Source of the DNA: Lunularia cruciata
Lineage: Eukaryota > Streptophyta > Marchantiopsida > Lunulariales > Lunulariaceae
DNA length: 64,000 bases
NCBI GenBank assembly: GCA_948567375.1
Contig: OX419762.1
Span: 39,785,034-39,849,033, forward strand
Direction: 5' to 3'
The translations under genes were made by a program, and so were the position numbers. Every line of letters begins with the position of its first letter. Within the stretch, counting starts at the first letter, position 1. A model generated the notes under the pieces. It saw nothing but the letters and a program-made list of their open reading frames with translations. It was not told the DNA's origin and did no database searches. Below are positions 11,020 through 22,973 of the stretch, one piece after another.

Positions 11020-11691
11020 GGAGGCATTTGTAGTGTTATGTTGTTCAATGCTAATAATTTCTGATAATAGATAAAGCAAAGTGCTATGAAACAGTGCTCA
11101 TCACTTGAGTTTAATTCCGAGTATCAATGTTGCGTGTGTGTTTGTGAGTGTGTGGAGAATTTTGAAGTGCAAATCAATGTGTGTTGGATGTTGGATTCCG
11201 CAACCTTGATCTTCATTTTGTGTGTTTGATCCTGAGTGAAGTGCAATCAAACAATGCCTTGATAGATCTGAGAGGAATTGTAGTGTTGGTAGTATTCTTA
11301 GTTGTGAGTGCAGCGTAGTGTTGATGTGGAGCAATTTCAATCAAAGAAGTTGTGCTTTCAGTGGAGGGGTGGAACACAATTTTGAAGTTAAGTCATTTTG
11401 CAATGAGGTGCCATTTTTGGGAGAGATTGAATCATCACAATCACAATTGTTTGGAAAGATTTGATGGAGTTGTGATTAAATGTGACAAATTGTTGTGAAG
11501 AGACTACAAGTCAGTGCTTGTTACTCTCTTCTGGGTGTAGTTTCTACCTGAGATATTAAAGAAGAATCCAAGAAGAATTAATTTGGTTACTTTGCTTTGT
11601 ATTTGACCAATTCTGAATAGTATCTTTGTGGGAACAAACTTTACTTATTTGAGTACTACAAAAGTGATATTTGCTGGGTTGTCACATGGGG

Positions 11692-12932
11692 TCCATTTGG
11701 CAAAAAGAGAAACAACTAAATGGTAAAAGGCAAGTGATTAGGTCCCAAGAGGAGAAGTCTAAAGGCTTTCTACCATCAAAGGAGGTATAAGAGGGCATTT
11801 GGGGAGCAAAAAATAGAGTTATAGAGAGAAGCTAATAAGCTATAATTTTAAGATAAAAACCAAGTGATTTAAGAAAATTTCAATAAGATATGATCAATTG
11901 AATCAAGGGGGTGGAATTCATATTTATGTACATAAATTGGATGATTTTAAGAGTTTTGTGAAAAATTTTCATGATCTATTAGCAAAGTTGGAGAGAATAA
12001 TTTTTTTTTATTGTGCTACATACAAGACATTCTATTTTTGGATCAATCTCAAATCAGATCTGATCAATTGAAGCTTGAGCTCTAGAAAGTAAGGTGTTGG
12101 AGATGAGATGATGATTACGTTTGGAGTTTTGGTCACTCCTCAAGTTATAGTTTTAATGAGCTTATGAAAATTTCCAATATTTTGTATGGTTAATTTTTTC
12201 ACTTCTATACAAAGGTTTCATATGAATTTTTTAAATAGAGAATTCAAGGTCTTGGATCAAGTACACATGAGTCTGTAGAGCTCACAAGTTAGCCTAGCTT
12301 AGGAATTGATCTATATCTAAGGATTGGGGTTGGATTAGGCCATCAAACTTTGTAGGAGTTTAAACAAGGCACAACCAACTACTACAAAAAAGTTGGTTGG
12401 ATTAAGGTGCATGGATAGTGAGAGCCAATGCAACAAGTTTTACTAAAATTACTATTGTAAGCTCAATAGAGCATTTTTATTTTCAATCGTGATTGAATGT
12501 CAATTGTCATATTTTGTGACTATGTTTGAAAATTTTAGATTGAAGATTTTAGATTGCTAGAGGTTTTTTGAAGATTATGTGTATCTCTTATCCAAAAGTC
12601 TGGTGAAAGTTACCAAGAACTAGAAGCAAACCTTCAATTAGACATCTCAAAATTAAGGTGGAAATTACAAAAATCTGGCTAACTTTGAGATCTTTTTAAA
12701 GGAGCTCTAATGATCAGATTGTGACTTACTTCATACCATTGGAAAGCTTATCTTATAGAATTTCTATTAATCATGCAATCTAGATCATGCAAACCAAAGT
12801 AAAAAAAATAATTTGTTCTCATTTGAGTTACATTGAGTTTTCCTTGTCAGAAAGGCATATAATTTCTCCACTTGGAGTACAAATTGGATGAAACTTGGAA
12901 TACATATTGAAATCAACTTGAGGATAGGGCAA
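11692..12932. other. No gene recognised; AT-rich
   Basis: This is the right flank of family D copy 1, up to the family F LTR stub. No frame with recognisable homology, no LTR and no tRNA is visible. It may be unique sequence or a very old repeat. Confidence 0.5.
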
Positions 12933-13247
12933 TGAAATACTCCAAGGACAAGAGAAGAGAGAAAACAAAGATTATCACTCAAACATTTGGTGCCTCAAAG
13001 GAGCACATTCTCTTTATTATATAGACAAAGAAGATCTCCTCCAAGGAAGCTCCACCATAGGATTAGGCACACAGATAGGTGACATGTTAGCAAGCTCCAC
13101 CCTTGGATTACTTACTTGGATAGGTGACATGTTGGTCTAGGTCCTATCTGGTTGGTCAAACAAGCTTTGACCGGTGAGAATCTTTTAGGGAATCTTCATG
13201 TAGGAGTCTTAGAATCACATGAGTAAGGTACCATTGGGAAGCTCTCA
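12933..13247 (-). repeat. Family F 3' LTR, truncated
   Basis: It matches the outer part of the LTR at 17808-18122, starting with a mutated TGAAATACTCC in place of TGTAATACTCC and ending at AAGCTCTCA. From there the sequence turns back on itself for 21 bases and then enters internal pol sequence. Confidence 0.85.
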
Positions 13248-13375
13248 ATGAGAGCTTTCCAATGGTACCTTTCCAATGCCTTTGGTAGCCACTGGATGGA
13301 TCTTTATCAAGCTAGAAGGTGTGAAGAGATGCTCACCGTACATGAGGAAGAATGGAGTGACCTAGGTGGATGCAT

Positions 13376-14131
13376 TCACTGAATTGTTGTAAACGAATTC
13401 CACCAACGGGAGTAGGGTGTCCCACCTCTCTGCTCTTCTAAGGTGAAGCCGCGTAACATGTCTTCAATCGTGTGATTAGCTTGCTTTGTTTGGCCATCTG
13501 TTTGTGGGTGGTAAGCTGTGGACATGGCCAACTTGGTTTTGAAGAAACCAAAGAGTGTTTGCCAAAATAAACTGATGAATTTAGTGCTTCTATCAATGAT
13601 AAGTACTCTAGACAAGCCATGGTAAGAGAAGACTGCATCTAAGTATAATTGAGCTAGTTGTGGAGCAGTCACATCCTTGGTGGTAGGGCATACATGAATC
13701 ATTTTGCTCAGCCGGTCCACAAAGACCACAATGGAGTCAAACCCTGAGGTGGTCTTGGGTAATTTGCAGATGAGATCCATACTCACTTGTTCACAATGTT
13801 GGGTAGGAGTGGGGAGAGGTTGAAGGAGCCTTGCAAGAGCTTGATTAAAAGCTTTGTTCTGTTGACAAAGTAGGCAATTGTGCACATAGTCCATCACATT
13901 GTTGCTCATCTTAGGCCAATAGTAATGGCATTGGACTGCATCCAAGATCTTGTCCACTCCGACATGACCTACAATGACCGAATCATGACATTTTGCTAGA
14001 ATGGTGGTGCATAATTCTAGGACATTAGGGATCCATAATCTGCCATCACAAAAGGTGAGTCCTTGGGTGTTGGTGATGCCTTTGGATGATTGTGCTTCTA
14101 CAATGTGTGGATCAATTTTTATAGCAGCCAA
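13376..14131 (-). pseudogene. Integrase of family F copy 1
   Basis: The 251-residue open stretch covers the zinc-binding HHCC region (H...GHVGVDK...CLLCQ) and the catalytic core. Core motifs read VFVDRLSKM (first Asp present), IDRSTKF (normally SDRD..F) and GQTKQAN. In the last, the catalytic Glu of the usual GQTE is replaced by Lys, so it should be inactive even where open. The end is frameshifted after TLEEQRGG, and the C-terminal domain is missing. Integrase joins cDNA ends to the target (family knowledge). Confidence 0.85.
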
Positions 14132-14149
14132 AATATCTGGCTAGAATTC

Positions 14150-15480
14150 AGGGTTAATCTTAACTTCTATCACCAAGTTGTTTGCCATTTGCATGCGGGT
14201 GAATGCATCTACAAGTTGCTTCTTACCTTCCACGTTGGTGATTGTCATGTTGAAGTGTTGTCACCACTCTGCCCACCAAATCTGGTGATGAGATAGATCC
14301 TTCTGCATTTTGAGGTAGACTAGGAGTTTGTGGTCTATCTCTACTACAATTGCGTTCTTGCCCAGATAGTGCTTCAAATGCTTGGTTGCCAGAAGGATGA
14401 CTAGGTCTTCTTGTTCTATGGTGTGGTAGTTGCACTCTGCCGATAGCAACTATCGAGAGAAATATGCAATTGCATGCCATCCGTCATGCCACTCTTGTTG
14501 TAGGATTGCTCCTATTGCTACGCTTGATGCATCTATAGCCAACTTAATTGGACGTTTTGGGTCATATCACTTCAAAATTGGTGCATGTAGCAAGGTGGTT
14601 TTCAATTCTTGAAAGGCCAACTCTTATGCAGTTCCCCATGTCCACTTCTTCCCCTTGCTAAGTAGTCTCATTAAAGGCTGTGCAACCTTCGAGAAGTCCT
14701 TGACAAATCTACAATAGAATTCTATCAACCCCAAGAAGCTCTTGAGTTGAGTCTGATCTTCTAGAGCACTCCATTTTTAATGACCTCTATTTTATCCATC
14801 AATACTTGAATGCCCTCTACACTTACTCAATGCCCCAAGTAGTCTACTTCAAACTTGCAAAACTCTCACTTGGAGATTTTGGCGTACAATCAATTATGTC
14901 TTAGAATCTGAAGGACCTCTCGTGGATGTTGTTTGTGTTCCATCATCATGCTACTGTATACTAAGATATTGTCCAAGAAGACAATAATAGACTTATCCAA
15001 GTATGGAAAAAATATGTCTTTCATTAGACTCATGAAAATGGCAAGTGCATTGGTGAGGCCAAAAGGCATCACCAGATACTTGAAGTGGCCATACCTGGTT
15101 TGAAAGGCAGCTTTGTGCACAACCTCCTCTGCAATTCGGATTTGATTGTAACCGCTCCGCAAGTTCAATTTGGTGAAGTATCTTGCTCCATGGAGTTGAT
15201 CAAACAGGTCATCCATGCAAGGTAAGGAGTTCTTCACTATTTGTTCTTCACTATTTGCTGATTGAGACCTCGATAGTCAATGCACATGTGCATTGTACCA
15301 TCCTTCTTCTTCACAAACAAGACAGCCCCATATGTTGATACGCTAGGTTGGATGAACCCCTTCTGCATCATCTCCTCAATTTGAGTCTTATACTCCTCCA
15401 ACTCATGAGGTGATAGGCAAAATGGGACCTTACAAGGAGGTGTCTTCCTTGGAAGTGTCTCAATTTTATGATCTTCTCTC
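14150..15480 (-). pseudogene. Reverse transcriptase and RNase H of family F copy 1
   Basis: RT pieces are clear at 15237-14890: [29 protein letters not shown], and the catalytic box FLDNILVYS, where YxDD has become a D-N pair. The RNase H region (about 14480-14223) is split over two frames, with the IDHKLLVYL block readable at 14261-14449. Multiple frameshifts and stops separate the pieces. It is the middle part of the family F polyprotein. Confidence 0.8.
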
Positions 15481-15482
15481 CT

Positions 15483-16031
15483 TTATGGTGGTAATCTTGA
15501 GGGTAGATCATTGACATCTTGAAATTCATCCACCACAACTTTCAATTTCTCAAGAATTTGTCCATCAAGTTGTGCACTCTGGACTTCTCTTATTAGACCC
15601 ATGAAATATCTATTGGTCTTATAGACAGTTGCCGTCCCTATGACATATAAAGGCAGTTCTTGCCTGTGTGATTTTTCTTTAACCCCAATGATTGACCATT
15701 GGTGGGTTTGCACTACTTTCTTCCTCCAATCTACCATAAGGTTGTAATGCTCCATCCATGGCATGCCTAAGATTGCATCATAATGAGCTAATTGTATCAC
15801 TTGCCACTCAATTGCTTCTTGATATTCTCCTACATAGAGTGTTACCCATCTAGGTAATGATTCAATCCTCTCTGTTTGCCCGTTAGACAAATCTACTTCT
15901 TCACTTCCATCTCTCTCTAGATCCATTCCCAATCTTATTGCAACGGAGCGAGATAAGAAATTCTTTGTTGCTCCCAAATCAATTAATACTCTCACTTGAT
16001 TGCCTTCTAGGACTCCATCCACGACAATCAA
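15483..16031 (-). pseudogene. Aspartic protease region of family F copy 1
   Basis: The 182-residue open stretch begins MIVVDGVLEGNQVRVLID. The active-site triad reads D-L-G-A where D-S-G is the norm, while copy 2 reads D-P-G-A. The downstream HYDAILGMPWM block is the usual C-terminal protease signature. The following linker leads to RT. The change at the second triad position in both copies suggests decay or shared descent from an altered master. Confidence 0.8.
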
Positions 16032-17216
16032 TTATGAGGTTGCCTTTCGGGATCTTTGCAAATTAGTCTTCTTCCTTTCCTCGCTTCTTTGTTTCCTTAT
16101 TGAGCTAATATGGCTGTGAGGTACATTTATTGGTGATCTTTGTTTTCCAAAGTGATTTCCAACTCCTCCTCTTTAATGTGCCTCTCCATGTTGTTGAAAG
16201 ATCACCTATATGAAAGCCGAGGGCCTCTAGGGAAATGAATGCAATAGTTGGTAGATATGTGCCCAATATAGCCACAATTGTAACAATGGTGTTGTTCTCC
16301 TTGAGTTCCTTCTCCTTATGTGACTCCATCTCTTTTTTCTTCTACCCGTCCACGCTCCCCTTGAAGCGGTTGTGCTTCTTGATCTCAAAATCAAAGGTTA
16401 CCTAATTCCATCGATACTGGTCCACCCATGTGTGGCATTTCTGCCCAATAATGTTGAGGTGGAACTACTCCTTCACCTCCACCTAATGTTCTTGCTATTC
16501 TCTGCATACAAGTAATGGCTTCAAATACCGTGTGAGGATTTTGCACCATAACTTCTTGGTGAATCCGCTACTTTAACCCTAGTTTGAAATTGTCAAGAGC
16601 CTTTGCTAGACTCATGTCAATTATTGCAACTTGTAGATCTAGAAATACCTCCACATACTCTTGTACCTTGTTCTTTTGTCTCAATTCCCATAGTCTGGTT
16701 TGAGCCATCTACACAGAATCCACCGATTGGAAATTCTTTAGCAATCCTTCTTGCATTATTGTCCACGTGACCTCCCTTCTCTTTGCCAACATGGATCGTT
16801 CCCAAGCATCATACCATGTGAGGGCTTCATTGGTCAAGTACTCATATGCAAACACGCTTGTAGCATGCGCAGTGATCTCTATTGAGAACAATCTGAAATA
16901 TTGATTCATTCTCGAGATCCAATTTTCCACTACTTCCATCATACGCTGCTCCTTGTAAGGCTTGCTGTTGCAGGTCTTCTTCATCCAGAGTAGCAATGTG
17001 GCTTCATTGTTGATAGGGTTTGTAGGCACAAGTGCCTCTCCAAGTACTTTAGTTGTAGGTATTGGGTTTTGAGATGGCTCTTTTTCTTGCATGGCTTGAT
17101 TGTTCCTGAGGAATCTGCACTTGACTTTGTAATGTCTCCATGGTCATCTTAATCTCTCAAAATTCATTCAACATCCCTTGCATTCCTTGCACCAGCTCTT
17201 GCAATTGCGGATCCAT
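16032..17216 (-). pseudogene. gag of family F copy 1
   Basis: The start codon (complement of 17214-17216) opens MDPQLQELVQGMQGML, shared with copy 2. The capsid part includes EPYKGQR/KPYKEQR and YDAWERSMLA segments. Frameshifts near 16760 and 16600 split the frame. The zinc knuckle near 16250-16300 reads CYNCGYIGHISTNY, with the fourth Cys changed to Tyr, while copy 2 keeps it. Gag builds the cytoplasmic particle in which reverse transcription takes place (family knowledge). Confidence 0.75.
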
Positions 17217-17794
17217 GGTTCCTACAACACTCAATTACTAATGTCTACTTCAATACAGAGTCAATATGATCACTTTGGAAGGCGCATGAACTATCAGAAC
17301 TACCATTGGGACCTAAGAAGCTATCACTCTTTGCTAAAATTCCTTAACCACAAAATCTCTAAACATCACTTTTGGTCTCACTACATAACGAATTTCTACT
17401 TGAGTGTTGAAAGGGAGAGGATTTGGGACATTCACATCTATATCATCATAATAGAATGTAGATTGTCAAATTCCACTCTTTGTCATATATCACCACATGT
17501 AAAATCAACGGGTTTGGTGAGTTCATCACCATGTCCATGAATTCTGCACCAAAGTGATAAACTAGCGATACTCTCATTTGCTCACGTTAGATGCACATAA
17601 CCTTGATATGGAATGGATTCAAGAATGGAAAGCTAGGTGTGGGAAATTGTCCTCTCGGTGCAACCATCCCATCCGCTCTCTAAAGTCCTTCCTAAGTCTA
17701 GCAATTACTCTATGGTCTCCACCTCAAATTACTCAGTTTCAGTAGTTCATGCTCTTCCAAGAGGGGGGATCCACTCTCTTGGACTAAGACACTC

Positions 17795-17806
17795 GCTCTG
17801 ATACCA
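17795..17806 (-). other. Primer binding site, initiator tRNA-Met
   Basis: TGGTATCAGAGC on the minus strand, one base inside the 5' LTR. It is the exact complement used by many plant gypsy and copia elements. Confidence 0.9.
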
Positions 17807-17807
17807 T

Positions 17808-18542
17808 TGTAATACTCCAAGGACAAGAGAAGAGAGAAAACACAAATTACACACCCAAACATTTGGTGCCCCAAAGGAGCACCTTCTCTTTATTATACAG
17901 ACAAAGAAGATCTCCTCCAAGGAAGCTCAACCATAGGATTAGGCACACAGATAGATGACATGTCAGCAAGCTCCACCCTTGGATTACTTACTTGGATGGG
18001 TGACATGTCGGTCTAGGTCCTATCTGGTTGGTCAAACAAGCTTTGACCGGAGGGAATCTTTTAGGGAATCTTCATATAGGAATCTCAGAATCACATGAGT
18101 AAGGTACCATTGGAAAGCTCTCAACAAGACAAAGTTGGGAGGGAGGAAGGCCAACCTTTGCTCTTTTGAGGGGGAATCTGTATTTTTTTAGGCCTAATTC
18201 ATCCGTTTAGGCCTCCGAAATTACCTTCAAAGATTTCAAGCATATTTCGGTTCCTACTCTATTAGTAGAAGTCCCCTTTTGGTGATACTTCTCTCTGATC
18301 TGTTTAGTCCATCATGTGTAACAACCTTCTAGATGTTACCAAACCAATTCACACCTTTAAATCATATGTCTAGCTATTGGTTTTAAGGTTCTCAAGTTTA
18401 TTTTGGTTTCTGCCATATTAGTAGAAGTACTCTTTGGTGATACTTCTATCTGATCTGTTTTGACCATCATGTATAACATCATTCAAGATGTTACCAAACC
18501 AAATTTCACATCTAGATCATGTGGCTAGCTCTTGGTATTACA
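17808..18542 (-). repeat. 5' LTR of family F copy 1
   Basis: The 735-bp LTR reads TGTAATACTCC at its left border and GGTATTACA at its right border on the plus strand. It is collinear with 57629-58366. Confidence 0.9.
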
Positions 18543-18800
18543 AGCAAGATGCTCTGAAGTTGATTATCAAACGCATAGAGAGTTGTTGAATTCTTGTGGT
18601 TGGATCTTCTCCCTATATGCATGCTTGTTTATATGCCCAATTGGCTTGGATTGGTATGCTGACATTGTGCTTAGGTTCTTTCCTTCTATGAGTACTATTT
18701 TTTTCTCCTTGGTAATGTTAGAAGTGATGACTAGTAGACAAGGAGTGCATGTTATGATGACAAGTTTGGTTGCCCGTTACCTTCTTACCTTGTAGACGGA
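18543..18800 (+). repeat. Family C leader fragment (plus orientation)
   Basis: Near 18690-18800, blocks such as GAAGTGATGAC, GCATGTTATGATG and GTTGCCCGTTACC align with the leader between PBS and gag of the + strand family C copy (about 41810-41905). It lies between the family F LTR and a C LTR fragment of opposite orientation. This indicates rearrangement. Confidence 0.5.
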
Positions 18801-18934
18801 ATCCTAGAAACAAGAGTAGAAGGATCTAATGGTTGGATAACATCTTCACTCTTACCAGCAATGATAGATTTATATACAACCTCTAATTCGTAAACTCCAC
18901 AGCTATTTGTAATTCCCAAAGAGAAAAAAGCAAA

Positions 18935-19258
18935 GTACAACAATGCTCACCGGCTTCTATCCACCATAGCTAAGAACTCAAACGCTCAGCATCAAAGAAG
19001 TGAGCTCTCTAGAGCTGCACTTTGAAATTATACTTCCCTACTTGACCTAGGTCTCTACTCCTAACCACACCGTTGATGGCACATTTGATGGTGCAAATGG
19101 TGCGAGTGATGGTAGGTCCCACCATGTGATCATTAGCCCTAACATGAAATCTGGCTGCCAACTAGTAGTCCATGAGCAACTACAAAAATAACAATGATTG
19201 CCCACACTACTACTCAACATTTGAGCAGATTAGCTTTGGCACTATAAATGTAGTGATA
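18935..19258 (-). repeat. 3' LTR remnant of family C copy 2 (first ~325 bp)
   Basis: On the minus strand it starts near 19258 with the equivalent of TGTCATGACATTTG and runs through AGTGCCAAAGC and the GGTGGGACC block to about 18935. It is collinear with one LTR subrepeat at 29339-29010 and at 29000-28684. The remainder of the LTR is missing. It is separated from the RNase H region of the same element by the family D insertion (19314-21194). Confidence 0.7.
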
Positions 19259-19313
19259 GTTGTTGTGCATTTATGCATTGCTATACAACATATATCATTG
19301 TCAACATCATACA

Positions 19314-21194
19314 TGTGGTACCCACATTTTTCAATTTGGACGAGTTTTGAAGAAGAAGTGCCTTGCTGAAACCAAATTGAAACCAAATGGAGAAGAAATA
19401 AGTGGAAACCTGTGTTTTGATCAGACCCAAGAAAGTTGACTTCATGTAAGAGGAAGAAGGCTCAGACTAGATCAGACCCAAAGAAGCTTACTTCGTGTTA
19501 GAGGAGGTTAAAAAACTCGGATCAGATGTTGAAGGAGTGCAAACCCAAAGGAGAAATGAAAGTTACAGGTCGGGATTCCTTTGGGGGCAATATCTCATTG
19601 ACCACAAGTCAAATCATGTATGCTATATCTCGTTGGAAGTGTCTCATCTAGGGCTTTCTATTGCCACCAAAATCGTAGAGTTTGAAGGTCTGTAGCAAAA
19701 GTTACAAGCATTTGAAGTTTGCGGGAGTAGATGTACAGAGTAGTTTAGTGTCTTTGGGTTGGTGTCTTTGGGTCTACCCGACTTTGGACTTGAGACTTGA
19801 GACTTGAGACTTCAGGTTTACACGACTTCGGGTCATGAAACTTTGCCTCAAGATGAAGATGACTAGATCTGAGGTAGTCGGACCTCAGAGTGCAGTGAAG
19901 GTGACTTTGGGAATCTTGCAAGAGGCGTTAGAGGAAGTTAGAGTAAAGAAAGAAGATATTTGATAGAATTAGAAGAGAAATAGCAATGGTGAATAAACCC
20001 AAAGTGCAAAATCAGATAGTAAATGTCTTTGGGTCAGTTACATGAGTATTTAGGGGAAAGTGGGTTGCAAATTGAAGGTGTAGATAGTATACCTATGCTT
20101 TCAATTATAGTTCTTGATGAGTACATAGTAGAATTAGTAAAGGAATTGATAGTAGTTAGACCCGAAGTAAGAGAGGTAGGAAGGTAGGTGTCTTCGTATT
20201 TGACATTTGACATTTTAGAGAAGAGTGGGTCGGGAGATAAGGAGTTAGATAGGTTACCTGCTAGTGGAATTGTAGATCAGGAAGGAGAAATGTTAGAATT
20301 AGTAGAGGAGTTAAGAGTTATGAAACCCGAGGACAAAGTAGTGAGTGAAGTTACTTTGGGTTTGAAAGCCGAAGAAGAAGTAGACATCGGATCGGATTAA
20401 GAACAATTTTGAGATTTGAAGAGGGAAATATGAAGAGGTGCATTGTCATCTTGGATCTACAGGTTTGTAGAGTTGTTAGGAAACGGTGTTTTTGTTAGAA
20501 CTATTGTTTGCTTCACTATTTAAAAGTGGCATTTGTAGGAAATTGTTGTTCAATGCTTATTATTTATAAGAATAGATAAAGCAAAGTGCTATGAAGTGGT
20601 GCTCGTCGCTTGAGCTTGATTCTGAGTATCAACATTGTGTTTGTGTTTGTGAGTGTTGGGAGAAATTTGAAGTGCAAGTCAGTGTGCTTGTTGGATGTTG
20701 GATTCTGTAGCCTTGATCTTCATTTTATGTGTTTGATCTTGAGCAAAGTGCAATCAAAGCAATGCCTTGACAGATCTAAGAGGAATTGTAGTGTTGATAG
20801 TATTTTGCATTTGTGAGTGTAGCGCAAAGTTGATGTGAAGCAATTTTGATCGAGGAAGTTGTGCCTTCAGTGGAGGGGTGGAACACAATTTTGAGGTGAA
20901 GTCGTTTTACAGTGAAGTGCCATTTTTGGGAGAGCTTGAATCCTCACAATCAAGATTGTTTGGAAAGATTTGATGGAGTTGTGATTAAGGAGTGTTACTT
21001 CGTGACAAGACTACAAATCAGTGCTTGTTACTCTCTTCTAGGTGTGATTTCTACCTAAGACACTAAAGATGCAATCAAGAAGAACTACATGTTACTGTTT
21101 GACTTTGTATTTGACCAATTCTGACTCATATCTCTATGGGAACAAACTTTACTTACCCAATTACCGCAAAAGTGATATTTGTCAGGTTGTCACA
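19314..21194 (+). mobile_element. Family D short unit, copy 2 (probable solo LTR)
   Basis: Starts TGTGGTACCCACA and ends GGTTGTCACA. Flanks are ATACA (19309-19313) and ATGCA (21195-21199), a 5-bp duplication with one mismatch. The layout matches copy 1, including the TATA-like box at 20517. It sits inside the 3' end of the decayed family C element: C sequence resumes on both sides. Confidence 0.8.
20188..20400 (+). pseudogene. Family D protein, C-terminal fragment (copy 2)
   Basis: The 70-residue stretch includes LEKSGSGDKELDRLP and ends EVDIGSD. Both segments are kept almost unchanged in copies 3 and 4. The upstream part (to about 20020) is in the same style but has stops. It is acidic, with no enzymatic motif. 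Function is not recognised. Confidence 0.55.
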
Positions 21195-21299
21195 ATGCAT
21201 TATAAAAGCACAACTCACCCGTAAGTCATACATGAATACACCCACCAAGGCCTTAAAATATACATAGAAAAGTATATGCATGCCAACCTAACACTATCT

Positions 21300-22970
21300 C
21301 CTCATCTATCTCACCATGCCAACATGATCCAATTTGATGTTAGGACATGGATCTATACTCAACCCATATGCATCATGGTTCACCACTCTAGGTCTATGAA
21401 TAACCCTGAAAGCATATGCTTGTAAAATCAAAGCTCATTGTGCAAGCTTCCCTAAAAGTTTGTCAGACTCTATCAGCCACTTCAATGGTTGATGATAAAT
21501 GATCAAAGTGAAAGAGATACCAAATAGGTAACATCAAAAATGTGCTACTACACATATTTTCCAAGCACTCTCCTTCATATAAACTATTCTTCACTTCTAT
21601 TGAAACTATACTTCATCTCTATTGGTTGATGATCAATGATGAGAGTGAGAAGGGTACCAAATAGGTAATATAAAAAATGTGCTACTACCCATAATATTTC
21701 CAAGTACTCTCCTTCATATAAACTATACTTCACCTCTATTGAATTGTTGGAGCGCCTAACATAAGCCACTACAAACTCCTTCCTCTCATCATCTGATGGG
21801 TGAGCATTGCTCTAAACCCCAATGTACTCCAATCAATATGAACCTATAATGGTTGTCCTTTGATTAGTCTCCTAAGAATAGAAGAAGATTTCAACCTTCC
21901 CTTGAGCTCTATAAAAGCTCTCTTGCTCATCTCTCTAACACCACTCATGTGTAAGCTTGGTCAACTTTCCTTGGCAATGGCACTAAATCCTCTAACATAT
22001 TGGCAATATAAGTTCACCAACCCAAGGAATAATCACATTATACTCACATCCATAGGCCAAGGAATACATGCAATAGCCTACACCTTGGTCTACTGAACAC
22101 CAAGTCCTCCAAGGTAGATAGTATGACCCAGATACTCAACCTACTTATAGAAGAATCTACACTCCAAAGATGCAGTTTTAGTCCATAAGATCTCAACCTC
22201 TCAAACACCTCCAACAAATGTCTCTCATGCTCCTCCACAATAGTGCTATAGACTAAAATGTCATCAATATAGCACCAAGCAAAATCCAATCCTACTAGGA
22301 TCCTATTTATGACCCTTTGGAACTTGGCAAAAGCATTCTTTAACCCAAATGGTAAGAATCTCTACTAATATAATATATCCTTGCCATGAGGATCAATAGC
22401 CCAAAATTTTATGTTGGACTTGTCCTCCTCCTTGATTGGCAATTGATGATATCTTGCTCAAAGTTCCAAAGTACTAAGACCTTTGCATGTCCAATCATAC
22501 CAAAGAGCTCCTCTAGTGTATACCTACACCAAAGGAGCTCTTTGATTTGATTGGACATGCAAAGGTCTATTAGTTGATAGGACAATAATCTCCACATATT
22601 AGCTTATCTATGCAATTGCCATGCATATCCTTCTTGGCAAGCATCACTATAGTTGAAGCATACTCTCCTTGTGAAATCTTCACTAAACCAACCTCAAAAG
22701 GGTCTCTCCTCTAGCTCTAAATCAATGTCTCTATATCATTATATTTGTAAGGGCATCAAAAAATTGGTGTATCACTAGTAAGCTTAATCCAAATACCCTA
22801 TACTTTTAGAGCACCCAAATCATTCACACTAAAGGCCAAACAACTTGTGTAGCTCCTCAAGAACCTCCCAACTCTTTGTCTTTCTCATCCTTTAAGCTTG
22901 GGTCCAATATTTGGCACCCATGTATCCTTTATAATTGATGTGAGAAGATGGAAGATGCATTGGCTAGCTG
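21300..22970 (-). pseudogene. RT and RNase H of family C copy 2
   Basis: Readable blocks include the catalytic box CYIDDILVYST (near 22270), RSNNSIEVKYS and LIIDHQPI in RNase H, and the final stretch equivalent to NRDADGLSR. Tandem copies of an RNase H segment start at 21487 and 21624. A fold-back duplication lies at 22478-22567. The frame is broken throughout. The N-terminal border is the UAG at 22971-22973. Confidence 0.8.
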
Positions 22971-22973
22971 CTA

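Larger units (their letters stand above)
9796..11686 (+). mobile_element. Family D short unit, copy 1 (probable solo LTR) with TSD
   Basis: The unit starts TGTGGTACAC and ends GGGTTGTCACA. It is flanked on both sides by TGGGG (9791-9795 and 11687-11691), a 5-bp target-site duplication. TG...CA ends plus a 5-bp TSD are the hallmark of LTR-element integration, and there are no LTR-like direct repeats within it, so a solo LTR is the simplest reading. A TATTTAAA promoter-like box (11012) lies about 670 bp from the right end, and remnants of a protein frame lie upstream of it. Copy 2 (19314-21194) is similar along its whole length. Confidence 0.8.
12933..18542 (-). mobile_element. Ty3/gypsy family F, copy 1, degenerate
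   Basis: On the minus strand the order is 5' LTR (18542-17808), initiator-Met primer site, gag with zinc knuckle, protease, RT, RNase H, integrase, and then a damaged 3' LTR stub (13247-12933). The integrase C-terminus, the polypurine tract and the inner half of the 3' LTR are lost at a fold-back junction (13227-13269). Every enzymatic frame is broken. Copy 2 (55602-58366) keeps only the LTR, gag and protease end. The domain order with integrase last is that of Ty3/gypsy. Confidence 0.9.
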
